Notes under the pieces: model-generated
The model's input: only the letters and a program-made list of their open reading frames with translations
Told to the model about the DNA's origin: nothing
Databases searched by the model: none
In this document: positions 34,942 through 44,900 of the stretch, piece after piece
Layout: every line of letters starts with the position of its first letter
Numbering within the stretch: the first letter of the stretch is position 1
Assembly: GCA_021776795.1 (NCBI GenBank)
Contig: JAJFFC010000012.1
Span: 238,724-302,723, forward strand
Source of the DNA: Planctomycetota bacterium
GTDB taxonomy: Bacteria; Planctomycetota; UBA1135
DNA: 64,000 nucleotides
Direction of reading: 5' to 3'
Position numbers and translations under genes: made by a program

Positions 34942-35343
34942 ATGACCATGACCGATCCAATCGCCGACATGCTCACTCGCATCCGTAACGGGGTGCAAGT
35001 GCGTCGTAAGTCGGTGGACATGCCCGCTTCGCGGGTCAAAAGTGCCATTGCTCTCACCATGAAGGAAGAGGGCTACCTTGACGGCGTCGAAGTCGTTGAA
35101 GGCGAGGGGCCACGTGCCACCTTGCGTTTGACTCTTCGCTATGACCGCGACGGCGTTTCCGCCATTACTCAGATCGACCGTGTGTCGAAGCCAGGCTGCC
35201 GCGTGTACCGCACCGCCGATCAGGTTTCGCTCGTGCGCGGGGGCTTGGGTTCTAGCATCATCACCACCTCCAAAGGCATCATGAGCGGTCGCAAGGCCAA
35301 AGAGCTCGGTGTCGGTGGAGAAGTCCTCTGCAACCTGTTCTAG
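34942..35343 (+). CDS. rpsH: 30S ribosomal protein S8
   Basis: S8 (133 residues) is a primary 16S rRNA binder and in E. coli the spc-operon repressor. MTDPIADMLTRIRNG and the C-terminal STSKGIMSGRKAKELGVGGEVL (here beginning TTSKGIMSG) are conserved. Two nearby ATG codons (34942, 34948) are possible starts; a GAGGA site favours the first. Confidence 0.97.
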   Translation: MTMTDPIADMLTRIRNGVQVRRKSVDMPASRVKSAIALTMKEEGYLDGVEVVEGEGPRATLRLTLRYDRDGVSAITQIDRVSKPGCRVYRTADQVSLVRGGLGSSIITTSKGIMSGRKAKELGVGGEVLCNLF

Positions 35344-35345
35344 TC

Positions 35346-35888
35346 ATGTCGCGTATCGGAAGAACTCCTGTCGATTTGCCTAGTGGCGTGAGCGTCGAGT
35401 CCACCCCCTCCGAAGTGAAGGTGAAGGGCCCGAAAGGGGAGCTTAGCTTCCCGCTGTTCCGCGAGGTTCAGGTCAAGGTTGAAGATGGCCATGCTGTGGT
35501 TGAGCGCTCGGGTGCTGGTTCCGCTGGAAAGGCTGCTGCCTACCACGGACTGGTTCGCGCGCACATCGCCAACATGGTCGAAGGTGTCACCAATGGCTTC
35601 ACTCGTGCTTTGGAAATCCATGGCACTGGTTGGAACGCCAAGATGGCTGGCAAAGGCATCAGCATGCAGATTGGTTTCTGCCATCTGGTGGAGTGCACGC
35701 CCCCCGAGGGCGTGACTGTGGAAGTGCCAGCGCCGACGCAAATCGTCGTCACCGGCATTGACAAGCAAGCGGTCGGCCAGTTCGCCGCCAACATTCGTCG
35801 CGTACGTCCGCCAGAGCCCTACAAAGGCAAAGGCATTCGTTACGCAGGTGAGGAAGTACGCCGCAAAGCCGGTAAGTCCCTCTCGTAA
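35346..35888 (+). CDS. rplF: 50S ribosomal protein L6
   Basis: L6 (180 residues) lies near the factor-binding site. MSRIGRTPVDLPSGV, the repeat of two similar alpha/beta domains, and the C-terminal RRVRPPEPYKGKGIRYAGE motif are intact. Confidence 0.97.
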   Translation: MSRIGRTPVDLPSGVSVESTPSEVKVKGPKGELSFPLFREVQVKVEDGHAVVERSGAGSAGKAAAYHGLVRAHIANMVEGVTNGFTRALEIHGTGWNAKMAGKGISMQIGFCHLVECTPPEGVTVEVPAPTQIVVTGIDKQAVGQFAANIRRVRPPEPYKGKGIRYAGEEVRRKAGKSLS

Positions 35889-35905
35889 AGGTTTAGGAAG
35901 AAACC

Positions 35906-36280
35906 ATGGACTACCTCCAACAGAAGAAAAAGTGGAAGCGCCGTTCGCGCAAGGCGATGGGCATCCGTCGTCGTTTGCGCAACTCCTCGGATCGCCCGCG
36001 TTTGTCGGTGTTCCGCAGCGCGAAAAACATCTCGGTTCAGGTCATCGACGACCTTACCGGTCTCACCGTGGCATCGGCAAGCAGCAACGAAAAGACGCTG
36101 CGTGACGATTGCCAGGGCAAGAACAAGTGCGACCAAGCTATCTTGGTCGGACAAAAGGTCGCGGAGCGCGCTCAAGAGGCTGGTGTCTCTGAAGTCAAGC
36201 TCGACCGTTCCTGGTACCTCTACCACGGCCGTGTCAAGGCCCTGGCCGATGCCGCCCGTGAAGGCGGTCTGAAGTTCTAA
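35906..36280 (+). CDS. rplR: 50S ribosomal protein L18
   Basis: L18 (124 residues) binds 5S r[23 protein letters not shown] and the C-terminal [25 protein letters not shown] are conserved. The N-terminus is Lys/Arg-rich as usual. Confidence 0.96.
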   Translation: MDYLQQKKKWKRRSRKAMGIRRRLRNSSDRPRLSVFRSAKNISVQVIDDLTGLTVASASSNEKTLRDDCQGKNKCDQAILVGQKVAERAQEAGVSEVKLDRSWYLYHGRVKALADAAREGGLKF

Positions 36281-36292
36281 TCCGCAGCGACC

Positions 36293-36805
36293 ATGTTCAA
36301 TAAACTGCCTGAATTCATCGATCGCACCGAAGCTGAGAAGCTCGGTGAGCTGAAAGAAGAACGGATTAAAGTCAATCGCTCGGCCAAAGTGGTCAAGGGT
36401 GGACGTCGTTTCTCTTTCTCTGCCCTGACTGTTGTCGGCAATCAGGATGGCATCGTCGGCTTCGGCTTCGGCAAAGCCAAGGAGATCCCGGCTGCCATGC
36501 AGAAGGCCTTCAAAGATGGCCGTAAGCACCTCGTGCGCGTGCCTCGTGTCGGGACTTCCATCCCGCACGAGATCGAGGGCATTTACTGCTCTTCGAAGGT
36601 GCGTCTGATCCCGGCATCTGCCGGTACTGGCATCATTGCCGGTTCGACCGTTCGCGCTGTCCTGGAACTCGCCGGTGTGCGTGACGTCCTGACCAAGTGC
36701 TATGGCTCGACCAACCCGGTCAATCTAGTCAAGGCGACCATCGTCGCTCTCGGTGCTCTGCGCACCAAAGAAGAAATCGCTGAACTGCGAGGAGTGGAGT
36801 TGTAA
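36293..36805 (+). CDS. rpsE: 30S ribosomal protein S5
   Basis: S5 (170 residues) acts in decoding fidelity with S4. VNRSAKVVKGGRRFSFSALTVVG and the GIIAGSTVRAVLELAGVRDVLTK segment are family signatures. Its stop shares one base with the start of rplO; rpmD (L30), which usually lies between them, is absent. Confidence 0.97.
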   Translation: MFNKLPEFIDRTEAEKLGELKEERIKVNRSAKVVKGGRRFSFSALTVVGNQDGIVGFGFGKAKEIPAAMQKAFKDGRKHLVRVPRVGTSIPHEIEGIYCSSKVRLIPASAGTGIIAGSTVRAVLELAGVRDVLTKCYGSTNPVNLVKATIVALGALRTKEEIAELRGVEL

Positions 36806-37251
36806 TGCAAATTCATGACGTCACCGCCCAGGGCAACAACCATGACAAGCGCAAGCGCATTGGTCGCGGTGTTGGCTCCGGTTCTGGTAAGACTTCCGGA
36901 CGTGGCCACAATGGCCAGCGCAGCCGCTCGGGTGACAACCCGCGGATCGGTTTTGAAGGTGGACAAATGCCCATCTTCCGCCGCATGCCGAAGCGTGGCT
37001 TTACCAACGCCCGTTTCAAGAAGCACTACACCCTAGTCAACGTCGAAGTCCTCGCGGCTTTCGAGGCTGGCTCGGTGGTGGACCTCGCTTCCGTTTTGGA
37101 GCATGGTTTGGCTCGCAACACAGGCGACATGCTCAAGGTGTTGGGGCAAGGCGAACTTTCCGCTGGCATTACCGTCAAGGCGCATAAGTTCTCGGCATCC
37201 GCCAAGAGCAAAATTGAAGCTGCAGGTGGCACCGTGGAGGAGCTCTCCTAA
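36805..37251 (+). CDS. rplO: 50S ribosomal protein L15
   Basis: L15 (148 residues) shows the glycine-rich N-terminus (KRIGRGVGSGSGKTSGRGHNGQ... key residues Gly/Arg/Lys/Ser) and FEGGQMPIFRRMPKRGF. It is joined directly to rpsE. Confidence 0.97.
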   Translation: MQIHDVTAQGNNHDKRKRIGRGVGSGSGKTSGRGHNGQRSRSGDNPRIGFEGGQMPIFRRMPKRGFTNARFKKHYTLVNVEVLAAFEAGSVVDLASVLEHGLARNTGDMLKVLGQGELSAGITVKAHKFSASAKSKIEAAGGTVEELS

Positions 37252-37258
37252 GCACGCC

Positions 37259-38560
37259 ATGGGCAAGCTGCTCACCGTCCTTCGCGTTCCCGAACTACGC
37301 GCCAAGATCTTCACGACCTTGTTGCTGTTGTTCGTGTATCGCCTTGGCTTCCAGATTCCTTTGCCTGGCATCGACCTGTCGGCAGTGGCCGAGGCGGCGA
37401 ACAAGGCCGACGAGAACGCGTTGTTCGGCATCATGAACGCCTTTACCGGGGCGGGCATGGGTCAAGCTGTGCTGTTTTCCTTGGGCGTTATGCCCTACAT
37501 CTCGGCATCGATTATCTTCAGCTTGTTGGCGAAGGTGGTGCCGTCGCTAGAGGCGCTCTCGAAAGAGGGAGCCGCTGGTCAGAAGAAGATTAGCCAACTC
37601 ACACGACTTGCCACGGTGCCCATCTGCTTGTTGCAGGGCTTGTTCGTGGTTTTCGGTGTGATCTACAATCCGGCTTACGGCCTAATGCCAGAAGGAGGCA
37701 CCTTCTTCTATACGGTGGCGATCATGATCGCACTCACCGCAGGCACCTTGTTCATCATGTGGCTCGGTGAGCAAATCACCGAACACGGCATCGGTAACGG
37801 TGTGTCGCTAATCATCATGGCGGGCATCATCGCGAACATGCCATCGACTTTCCAGAAGGCCTTTGCCTTGCGAGAAAACGCGCAGCAATTGGCCGTGACT
37901 CTGGCGGTGATGTGGTTCGTCATCATTTTGGTGGTGGTGTACCTGACCAGAGGCCAACGCCGCATTCCCATCCAGCAAGCCAAGCTCACGCGCGGCCGCA
38001 AGGTGATGGGGGGGCAGCGCCATTATCTGCCGATTAAGGTCAACCAGGCCGGCGTGATGCCGATCATCTTTGCCTCGGCGTTGTTCATTGTCCCAACCGT
38101 GCTCGGTAGCCTTCCTGGCTTCCAATGGATGGGAGACGCCTTCAACCGCGCCGGCTTTGTTTACCTCGCCTTCTACACCACGCTGATTATCTTTTTCTCG
38201 TTCATGTGGACGCGATTGATGTTTCAGCCCGACGACATTGCCAACAACTTGAAGGAGCATGGTTCCTTCATTCCTGGCATCCGTCCTGGTAAGGCAACCT
38301 CGGAGTACCTCAACTTTGTGTTGAACCGCGTCACCTTGGCGGGGTCGGTATTCCTTGCTGTGATCGCTGTGGTGCCGAACTTCTTGGTCGGTAACCTCCA
38401 CGTCGATCCGATGATCGCCTACTTCTTGGGCGGTACCTCCATCCTGATTGTGGTGGGTGTTGCGCTCGACATGGTTGATCGCATCAATGCCCAACTGGTC
38501 ATGCGTAACTACGAAGGCCTGACTTCGAAGTCTGGCGGCAAGGGCTGGACCCGACGCTAA
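37259..38560 (+). CDS. secY: Protein translocase subunit SecY
   Basis: SecY is the ten-span channel of the Sec translocon. The 433-residue protein starts MGKLLTVLRVPELRAKI and carries the first-helix motif YRLGFQIPLPGID with the plug region after it, the EQITEHGIGNGVSLIIMAGI motif, and the cytoplasmic loop GIRPGKATSEYL. The ATG at 37259 avoids the long overlap with rplO that the upstream in-frame start would give. Its partner SecE is encoded at 12873-13322. Confidence 0.97.
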   Translation: MGKLLTVLRVPELRAKIFTTLLLLFVYRLGFQIPLPGIDLSAVAEAANKADENALFGIMNAFTGAGMGQAVLFSLGVMPYISASIIFSLLAKVVPSLEALSKEGAAGQKKISQLTRLATVPICLLQGLFVVFGVIYNPAYGLMPEGGTFFYTVAIMIALTAGTLFIMWLGEQITEHGIGNGVSLIIMAGIIANMPSTFQKAFALRENAQQLAVTLAVMWFVIILVVVYLTRGQRRIPIQQAKLTRGRKVMGGQRHYLPIKVNQAGVMPIIFASALFIVPTVLGSLPGFQWMGDAFNRAGFVYLAFYTTLIIFFSFMWTRLMFQPDDIANNLKEHGSFIPGIRPGKATSEYLNFVLNRVTLAGSVFLAVIAVVPNFLVGNLHVDPMIAYFLGGTSILIVVGVALDMVDRINAQLVMRNYEGLTSKSGGKGWTRR

Positions 38561-38562
38561 GC

Positions 38563-39132
38563 ATGATTTCCATTCTTCTTGGAGCGCCCGGCGTGGGCAA
38601 AGGAACGCAAGCGGCTCTGGCCGCGGAGCGCCACGGTTGGACTCACCTGTCCACCGGTGACCTTCTACGTGAAGAAGTTTCGGCCGGAAGCGCCCTCGGC
38701 CAAGAGGCCAAGGCTTTCATGGACCGAGGAGATTTGGTTCCCGACCAAGTCATGGTCAGCATGGTCGCCGAGCGGATTGCCGCCCTTCCCAAGGACAGCG
38801 TTCTGCTTCTAGACGGCTTCCCGCGCTCTTTGCCACAAGCCCGAGCCCTCGAAGCAGCCGCTCCTAGCGGCTCACTGGGACTTGCGCTATACTTCACGGC
38901 TTCCGACGAGGTGCTCACCGCACGTTTGCTCGGTCGTGGCCGCAAGGATGACACCCTTGAGGTCATCCAACACCGTCTTGCGGTTTACCGTGAGACAACC
39001 GAACCTCTGGTGGCGTTCTACCGCGACCGGGGACTGCTCCGTGAGATTGAGTCCGACCGCGAGGTCGATGCCATCCAAGAGGATGTCCTCGGCGCCGTTT
39101 CGGCCGTCCTCGAACGACCCGAGCCCGCCTGA
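38563..39132 (+). CDS. adk: Adenylate kinase
   Basis: Adenylate kinase interconverts AMP + ATP and two ADP. The P-loop [11 protein letters not shown] is at residues 7-17, [12 protein letters not shown] binds AMP, and [12 protein letters not shown] is the Walker-B region. The 189-residue length and the short segment [14 protein letters not shown] show the small-lid form without zinc cysteines. It follows secY by two bases; map, often found next, is missing. Confidence 0.97.
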   Translation: MISILLGAPGVGKGTQAALAAERHGWTHLSTGDLLREEVSAGSALGQEAKAFMDRGDLVPDQVMVSMVAERIAALPKDSVLLLDGFPRSLPQARALEAAAPSGSLGLALYFTASDEVLTARLLGRGRKDDTLEVIQHRLAVYRETTEPLVAFYRDRGLLREIESDREVDAIQEDVLGAVSAVLERPEPA

Positions 39133-39140
39133 TTACCTGT

Positions 39141-39386
39141 ATGGCCAAGGAAGAACCAATTCGCTTGACGGCTGTCGTCCGGGAGACCCTCCCGAACGCA
39201 ACCTTCAATGTCGAGCTAGAGAATGGCCAACAGATTCTCGCCCACATCTCCGGGAAAATGCGCATGCACTACATCCGCATCACCCCTGGAGACACCGTCA
39301 CCATTGAACTCTCGCCCTACGACCTGACCCGCTGTCGCATTGTCTTCCGCGGGGAACGCCGTCGCCGCCATTCGCCGCGCCGCTAA
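39141..39386 (+). CDS. infA: Translation initiation factor IF-1
   Basis: IF-1 (81 residues) is an OB-fold that occupies the A site during initiation. [36 protein letters not shown] and [15 protein letters not shown] are near-universal. The tail is a short Arg-rich extension. Confidence 0.97.
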   Translation: MAKEEPIRLTAVVRETLPNATFNVELENGQQILAHISGKMRMHYIRITPGDTVTIELSPYDLTRCRIVFRGERRRRHSPRR

Positions 39387-39423
39387 CAGGTCGCTACTCC
39401 CCGACAACCGTCGCTTCGCCGTC

Positions 39424-39540
39424 ATGAAAGTCCGCTCCTCCGTCCGCCGCATGTGCGCATCCTGCAAGATCATCCGCCGTCATGGCAAGGTCCGCGTCAT
39501 TTGCTCGCGTGACCCTCGTCATAAGCAGTGCCAGGGCTAA
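39424..39540 (+). CDS. rpmJ: 50S ribosomal protein L36
   Basis: L36 (38 residues) is the smallest ribosomal protein, in the zinc form: Cys11, Cys14, Cys27 and His33 fit the C-x2-C-x12-C-x5-H set. The ATG at 39424 gives the typical [15 protein letters not shown] start; the open frame upstream is not conserved. Confidence 0.96.
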   Translation: MKVRSSVRRMCASCKIIRRHGKVRVICSRDPRHKQCQG

Positions 39541-39581
39541 GGGCCGCTTTCTTACGCAACCTCATTTAGACCGCTACAAAC

Positions 39582-39965
39582 ATGCCTCGCCTCATCGGTG
39601 TCGACATCCCCAACGACAAGCGCACAGACATTGCGCTGACGTACCTCTTTGGCATTGGCCGCGCCACTTCGCAGCGCATCTGCAAGGATCTTGAGTTAGA
39701 TCCGGGCCGGCGCGCAAAGGAGCTTAGCGACGAAGATTTGCAGAACCTCGCGGCCTACATCGAGCGCCATGTGCGCGCCGAAGGTGTTCTTCGCCGCGTC
39801 CTTTCGCAGAACGTCAACCGTTTGCGTGAGATCGCCTGCTACCGAGGCCTGCGCCACCGTCGTGGTCTGCCCGTTCGCGGCCAGCGCACCAGTACCAACG
39901 CTCGTACCCGCAAGGGTCCGAAGAAGACCGTGGCCGGCAAAAAGTCGGTCAAGGCCATGAAGTAA
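39582..39965 (+). CDS. rpsM: 30S ribosomal protein S13
   Basis: S13 (127 residues) contacts the P-site tRNA and the intersubunit bridge. MPRLIGVDIPNDKRTDIALTY and the C-terminal GLRHRRGLPVRGQRTSTNARTRKG motifs are conserved, with a Lys-rich tail. First gene of the alpha operon. Confidence 0.97.
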   Translation: MPRLIGVDIPNDKRTDIALTYLFGIGRATSQRICKDLELDPGRRAKELSDEDLQNLAAYIERHVRAEGVLRRVLSQNVNRLREIACYRGLRHRRGLPVRGQRTSTNARTRKGPKKTVAGKKSVKAMK

Positions 39966-40006
39966 TCGGATTGAATCCTCACTTCCAAGCACCAGCATAA
40001 GTAAAG

Positions 40007-40393
40007 ATGAGCGCCGCACGCAGCAGCAAGAAGAAGCACAAGAAGGTTGGCTCCAAAGGCTACGCCTTTGTCCGCAGCACCTTCAACAACACGGTCATTA
40101 CCTTGACCGATCCGCACGGCAACACCATCGCCTGGGGTTCTCCCGGCATGGTGGGTTACAAGGGTTCGCGCAAGTCGACTCCCTTCGCCGCGCAACAAGC
40201 AGCCATTCGCGCCGCCGACGCCGCCTCCAAGATGGGGCTGCGTGAGGTCGTCGTTCGTGTCAAAGGTCCGGGTTCCGGTCGCGAAAGCGCCGTCCGTGGC
40301 CTCAGCCAAGGTGGCTTGCGTGTGCTCGCCATCGAGGATTGCACCCCGTTGCCACACAACGGTTGCCGTCCGCCGAAAAAGCGTCGCGTCTGA
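40007..40393 (+). CDS. rpsK: 30S ribosomal protein S11
   Basis: S11 (128 residues) lies on the platform of the 30S subunit. [35 protein letters not shown] and [18 protein letters not shown] are signatures. The rpsD gene that usually follows is not here; rpoA comes next after 50 bases. Confidence 0.97.
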   Translation: MSAARSSKKKHKKVGSKGYAFVRSTFNNTVITLTDPHGNTIAWGSPGMVGYKGSRKSTPFAAQQAAIRAADAASKMGLREVVVRVKGPGSGRESAVRGLSQGGLRVLAIEDCTPLPHNGCRPPKKRRV

Positions 40394-40443
40394 GCTTCGC
40401 TGTCATCCTCCTTTTCGTTTCCTGCTGACCATACAGAAACAAC

Positions 40444-41460
40444 ATGCGCATCCGTTGGCGTGACTTTGAACTGCCTAGCGGCGTGGCCCACGAGGCCTCG
40501 ACCGCATCCGATTCCTACGGCAAGTTCTTCATCGAGCCCTTTGAAAAGGGCTTCGGCCATTCGATTGGAAACGGCCTGCGCCGTGTCCTGCTCGGATCCA
40601 TTGAGGGTACCGCGGTCACCGCGTTAGAGATCGACGGCGTGGAGCATGAGTTCCGCACCATCGAAGGCGTCGTGGAAGACGTGACCGATTTGGTCCTCGC
40701 CTTCAAGGGACTTCGTGTTGCGGTGGATACCTCCGAGCTGCCTGCCGAGTTGACCCTTGAGGCCAACGGAGCTGGAGTGGTGACTGCCGCTGATGTGCAG
40801 TGCCCGGCTGGCGTCGAGGTCATCAACCCCGATCTCCATATCGCCACTCTCTCCACGGATAGCGCCAAGCTGTCGGTGCGCCTTCGCGTGCGCCGTGGCC
40901 GCGGCTATGTCGCGGCGGAAGAGACTGGTGAGCCGCTTGACGAAGTGGGAGTCATCCCGCTCGACGCCGCTTACAGCCCCGTGCTGCGAGTGCGTTATGG
41001 CGTCGAAGCGACTCGTGTTGGTAAGTTCACCAACTACGACCGCTTGGTCTTGGAAATCTGGACCGATGGCACCATCCGCCCGGAAATTGCCTTGGTCGAA
41101 GCGGCCAAGATTTTCCGCAAGCACCTCAACCCCTTCGTGCAGTTCTCGGAAGCCCTGGCCGGCGTGCCTGTGGTCGATGAGGTTCGCGCCGTAGATGCCG
41201 CTGCAGAGCGTCGTCGTGAGCGCGTCGTTGGTCTCCTATCGGAGCCGATTGAGCGTCTGGACCTGTCCACCCGCGCGCGCAACTGTCTCGATGTCGCAGA
41301 AGTCCGCACCTTGGGCGACTTGGTGTTCAAGACTCCAGACGAACTTCTCGCGATTAAGAACCTCGGCCAAACCGTGCTCACTGAGATTGAGCGCAAACTT
41401 GCCGAACTGGACCTTGCCATTGGCATGAACCGAGACGAGCTTCTGGGCTCGCTCAGCTGA
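40444..41460 (+). CDS. rpoA: RNA polymerase alpha subunit
   Basis: The alpha subunit (338 residues) nucleates polymerase assembly and binds UP elements and activators. The N-terminal domain has EPFEKGFGHSIGNGLRRVLL (residues about 32-51). The C-terminal domain contains LSTRARNCLDVAEVRTLGDL and IKNLGQTVLTEIERKL, the helix-hairpin-helix part. Both domains are complete and joined by a normal linker. Confidence 0.98.
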   Translation: MRIRWRDFELPSGVAHEASTASDSYGKFFIEPFEKGFGHSIGNGLRRVLLGSIEGTAVTALEIDGVEHEFRTIEGVVEDVTDLVLAFKGLRVAVDTSELPAELTLEANGAGVVTAADVQCPAGVEVINPDLHIATLSTDSAKLSVRLRVRRGRGYVAAEETGEPLDEVGVIPLDAAYSPVLRVRYGVEATRVGKFTNYDRLVLEIWTDGTIRPEIALVEAAKIFRKHLNPFVQFSEALAGVPVVDEVRAVDAAAERRRERVVGLLSEPIERLDLSTRARNCLDVAEVRTLGDLVFKTPDELLAIKNLGQTVLTEIERKLAELDLAIGMNRDELLGSLS

Positions 41461-41468
41461 ACGGAACC

Positions 41469-41864
41469 ATGCGCCACAGAGTCAAGACTAATAACCTCTC
41501 CCGCACTGGCAGTCATCGCCGTGCGTTGGCCCGCAACCTTGTCGCCGCGCTCATCGAGCACGAGCGCATTGTGACCACGCTGACTAAGGCTAAGGTGCAC
41601 CGCCCCTTTGCTGAAAAGCTCATCACGCTGGCTAAGGAGAAGAACCTCCACAACTACCGTCGCGCTCTCGCGATACTCGGAAACAACCGCGAAGCCACAA
41701 CCAAGCTCTTCGATGTGCTCGGCCCACGCTTCAAGGATCGTCCAGGTGGTTACACCCGCATTCTCAAGCTGGCAAAGCCGCGCCTTGGCGATAAGGCACC
41801 ACGCGCCATCTTTGAGTTGGTGGAACGATCCGAAGCAATTGAAGACGTCGTCGACGTCGACTAG
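41469..41864 (+). CDS. rplQ: 50S ribosomal protein L17
   Basis: L17 (131 residues) ends the alpha operon. LSRTGSHRRALARNLVAALIEHERI (residues about 9-33) and the GGYTRILKLAKPRLGDKAPRAIFEL segment are conserved. A strong terminator follows 24 bases after the stop. Confidence 0.97.
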   Translation: MRHRVKTNNLSRTGSHRRALARNLVAALIEHERIVTTLTKAKVHRPFAEKLITLAKEKNLHNYRRALAILGNNREATTKLFDVLGPRFKDRPGGYTRILKLAKPRLGDKAPRAIFELVERSEAIEDVVDVD

Positions 41865-41887
41865 TTCACCTTCGGCGATTCCATTTT

Positions 41888-41926
41888 GCGGCCGCTCTGG
41901 GAAACCAGAGCGGCCGCCCTTTTTTT
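41888..41926 (+). terminator. Rho-independent terminator after rplQ
   Basis: GCGGCCGCTCTGG, loop GAAA, CCAGAGCGGCCGC is a perfect 13-pair stem followed by a run of seven T at 41920-41926. It ends the S10-spc-alpha run and separates it from the convergent dnaE gene. Confidence 0.95.
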
Positions 41927-41954
41927 GAGCGAGGTGGTGGCTAAGCCCGGGGGC

Positions 41955-44900
41955 TTAAGCTCCAGAGCGAGCCCAGGATGGCTTCTCACGTTTTGCGGTT
42001 TCGCGCTCGCGAATCACCTCGGCGCGTCCGTTTCCAAGCAGCACTTCAAGCTCTTGCAGGAGCTCTGCGGAGAGCGAAACGGACCAAGTACCGCCAGCAC
42101 GGATGGCACGGTAGGTGCCGTCTTCGCACGGAACCAAGAAGCGCACGCGGGCCTCGCCGGGGTGGCGGCGGAAGATCTCTTGTAGGGCGGCCACCGGCGG
42201 CTCTTGAGCGCTCATGATGAGGCGCAGGTGTCCTTTGAGCTGAACTTCATGCAGTTCTCCTAGGGGCTCTACACGCTCAATGATGAGCTCTGGCTGGTCA
42301 TTGTTGATTTGCATGTGACCGTGAAAAAGCCCGACGAAGTCTTCGCGGAGCATTTCCGAGATCACGTCATAGGTGCGGGGGAAGACCACCGCGGAAGTGC
42401 TGCCGTAAAGGTCTTCAATCTGCAATCGAGCAATCTTGCGCGAGGGGTCCTTGCGCGTGCCCCGTACCGAAACTTGGGTGGCTAGGCCAGGCAGGCTCAA
42501 AATAGCCTGGTCTGGAGCTTCCTTGGCACTGCGACTGTCAAAGGGAGAGACTCCCCCTAAGATTTGGCGATAGTCATCGAGCGGATGCGAGCTGAGATAG
42601 AGGCCAAGTGCCTCCTTTTCCAGCTGCTGCATCTGCTTCTGGCGTTCCGGCGTGGGTTCGTGCGGGGCGCCATCAGGGTGCTTGCGTAGCCCACTGGTGG
42701 AAGCCTCGGGACCTTGATCGGTGACCATGGCCGGGGCCGCACCAGCGCCAAACAAGAGACCCTGGCCTTTGGCGCGGTCCTTGGAAACACCAGATGCATG
42801 CTTCAGCCGCGGCTCCAACTCGCCGAGGACCTCCAGGCGCGAATCTAGGAACAAATCGCAGGCCCCAGCTTTGACCAAGTTTTCAAAGGTTGACTTGTTG
42901 AGGTTGCGCCCGACGCCTTCAATCAGACATTCGTCGAAGTCGAGAAAGCGCTTCTCTTTACTGTCTGCGCGCAACTCCACCACGGCCTCGGCCGCGCCAC
43001 TGCCCACGCCTTTAATCGCGGCGAGGCCAAAGCGAATCGAGCCTTCTTCGGTGACCGAGAATCGGACCTCGGATTGGTTGAGGCAGGGGGGGAGCAGGCG
43101 GATGTCATGCCGCCTGGCATCTTCAATCAGGGTGCGCAGTTTGTCGGAGTCATCGGCTTCGTAAGTGAAGGAGGCGGCATAGAAGGCAGCTGGGTAATGC
43201 GATTTCATCCAGGCGGTTTGGTAGGTCACCATGGCATAACCTGCGGAGTGCGACTTGTTAAAGCCGTATTCCGCGAACTGCACCATCATCTTCCAAATCT
43301 CGAGCGCCACCTTGCGCGGGACTTCATTGGCTTCGGCGCCATCAATGAACTGGTCTTCGAACTGGTCCATCAGGCTGGCTTTCTTTTTGCCCATGGCCTT
43401 GCGCAGGGAATCTGCGTCGGCAAGGGAGAGGCCGCCCATGCGCTGCGCCACGCGCATGATTTGCTCCTGGTAAATCAGCACCCCATAGGTTTCCTTGAGG
43501 ATGGGTTCCAGAATTGGATGCTGGAAACTGACCGGTTCTTGGCCGTGCTTGCGGCGCGCGTAGTTGTCATGCAGTCCGGAATTCAAGGGCCCCGGTCGGA
43601 ACAGCGCCAAAACCGCGATGATGTCTTCGTAGGTCGAAGGCTTAATCGCTGCGAGCAGGTTGCGCATGCCACTCGATTCCAACTGAAACACGCCTTCGGT
43701 GTCCGCGCGCTGTAAAAGTTCATAGGTGGCTTCGTCGTCGAGCGGGAGCAAGTCGAGCTCGGGAATTTCGGCGCCCTGAAGTGTGGCCAATCGCACCGAC
43801 TCCTTGAGAATGGACAAAGTGCGCAAGCCCAAGAAATCCATCTTCAATAGGCCATAGGCCTCGGAGTACTGCATGTCCCACTGCGTGGTCACGTTGCCCG
43901 AAACCTTGGCTAAGGGCACAATCTGCTGCAGCGGCTCATCGGCAATGATCACGCCCGCAGCATGGATGCCTGCGTTGCGCGAAAGACCCTGCACTTTGGT
44001 CGCCAAATCTAGCCAACGTTCATGCCGTGGCGAGGCTTTAAAGATGGGGCCAAACTCAGGTTCCTCTTCGAGTGTTTTCTCGAGAGTGACCTTGGGGCCA
44101 TCGGGGATTTTCTTGGCAGCCTTGTCGACTTCAGACAAGGGGATTTCCAAAATCCGTCCCATGTCGCGCAAAGCATTTTTGGCTTTGAGCTTACCAAAGG
44201 TAATGATTTGACAGACGTTTTCATCGCCGTAGCGCTCGCGTGTGTATCGAATCATTTCTTCGCGGCGATCCTTGCAGAAATCGATATCGATATCTGGCAT
44301 GGAAATGCGTGAAGGATTGAGGAAGCGTTCGAAAAGTAAGTCGTATTTGAGCGGGTCAATGCGTGTGATTTCCAGCACATATGCCACCAGCGAACCAGCG
44401 GCCGAACCGCGCCCCGGCCCGACCGGAATGTCGTGATCGCGTGCGTAGCGGATCAGGTCCCAAACGATCAGAAAGTAGGAAATGAAGCCCATCTCGGCGA
44501 TGACCTTGAATTCATACTCCATTCGCTCGCGGGCTTCGCCGCGGTCATCTGGGTAGTAGCGCCGAAAGCCTTCTTCGCACAGATTGCGGAAGCATTCTTC
44601 CGGAGTGGTGCCGTCGTCTGGCTTGAAAATGGGCAAGCGTAATCGGCCCATTTCCAATTCGACATTGATCTGATCGGAAACCACCATGGTGTTGCGCAAG
44701 GCTTCCGGTAAATCAGAAAAGATACGGTTCATTTCTTCACGCTTACGGAAGTACAGCGTGTCGGTGTCCATTCGCCAGCGATTCGGGTCATCGAGCGTGC
44801 TGTTGGTGTGCAGGCACAGCATGGCATCTTGGGCAGCACAATCCTCGTGGCGCAGATAGTGAATGTCATTGGTCGCAATCAGCGGCGAGCCAATGCGATC

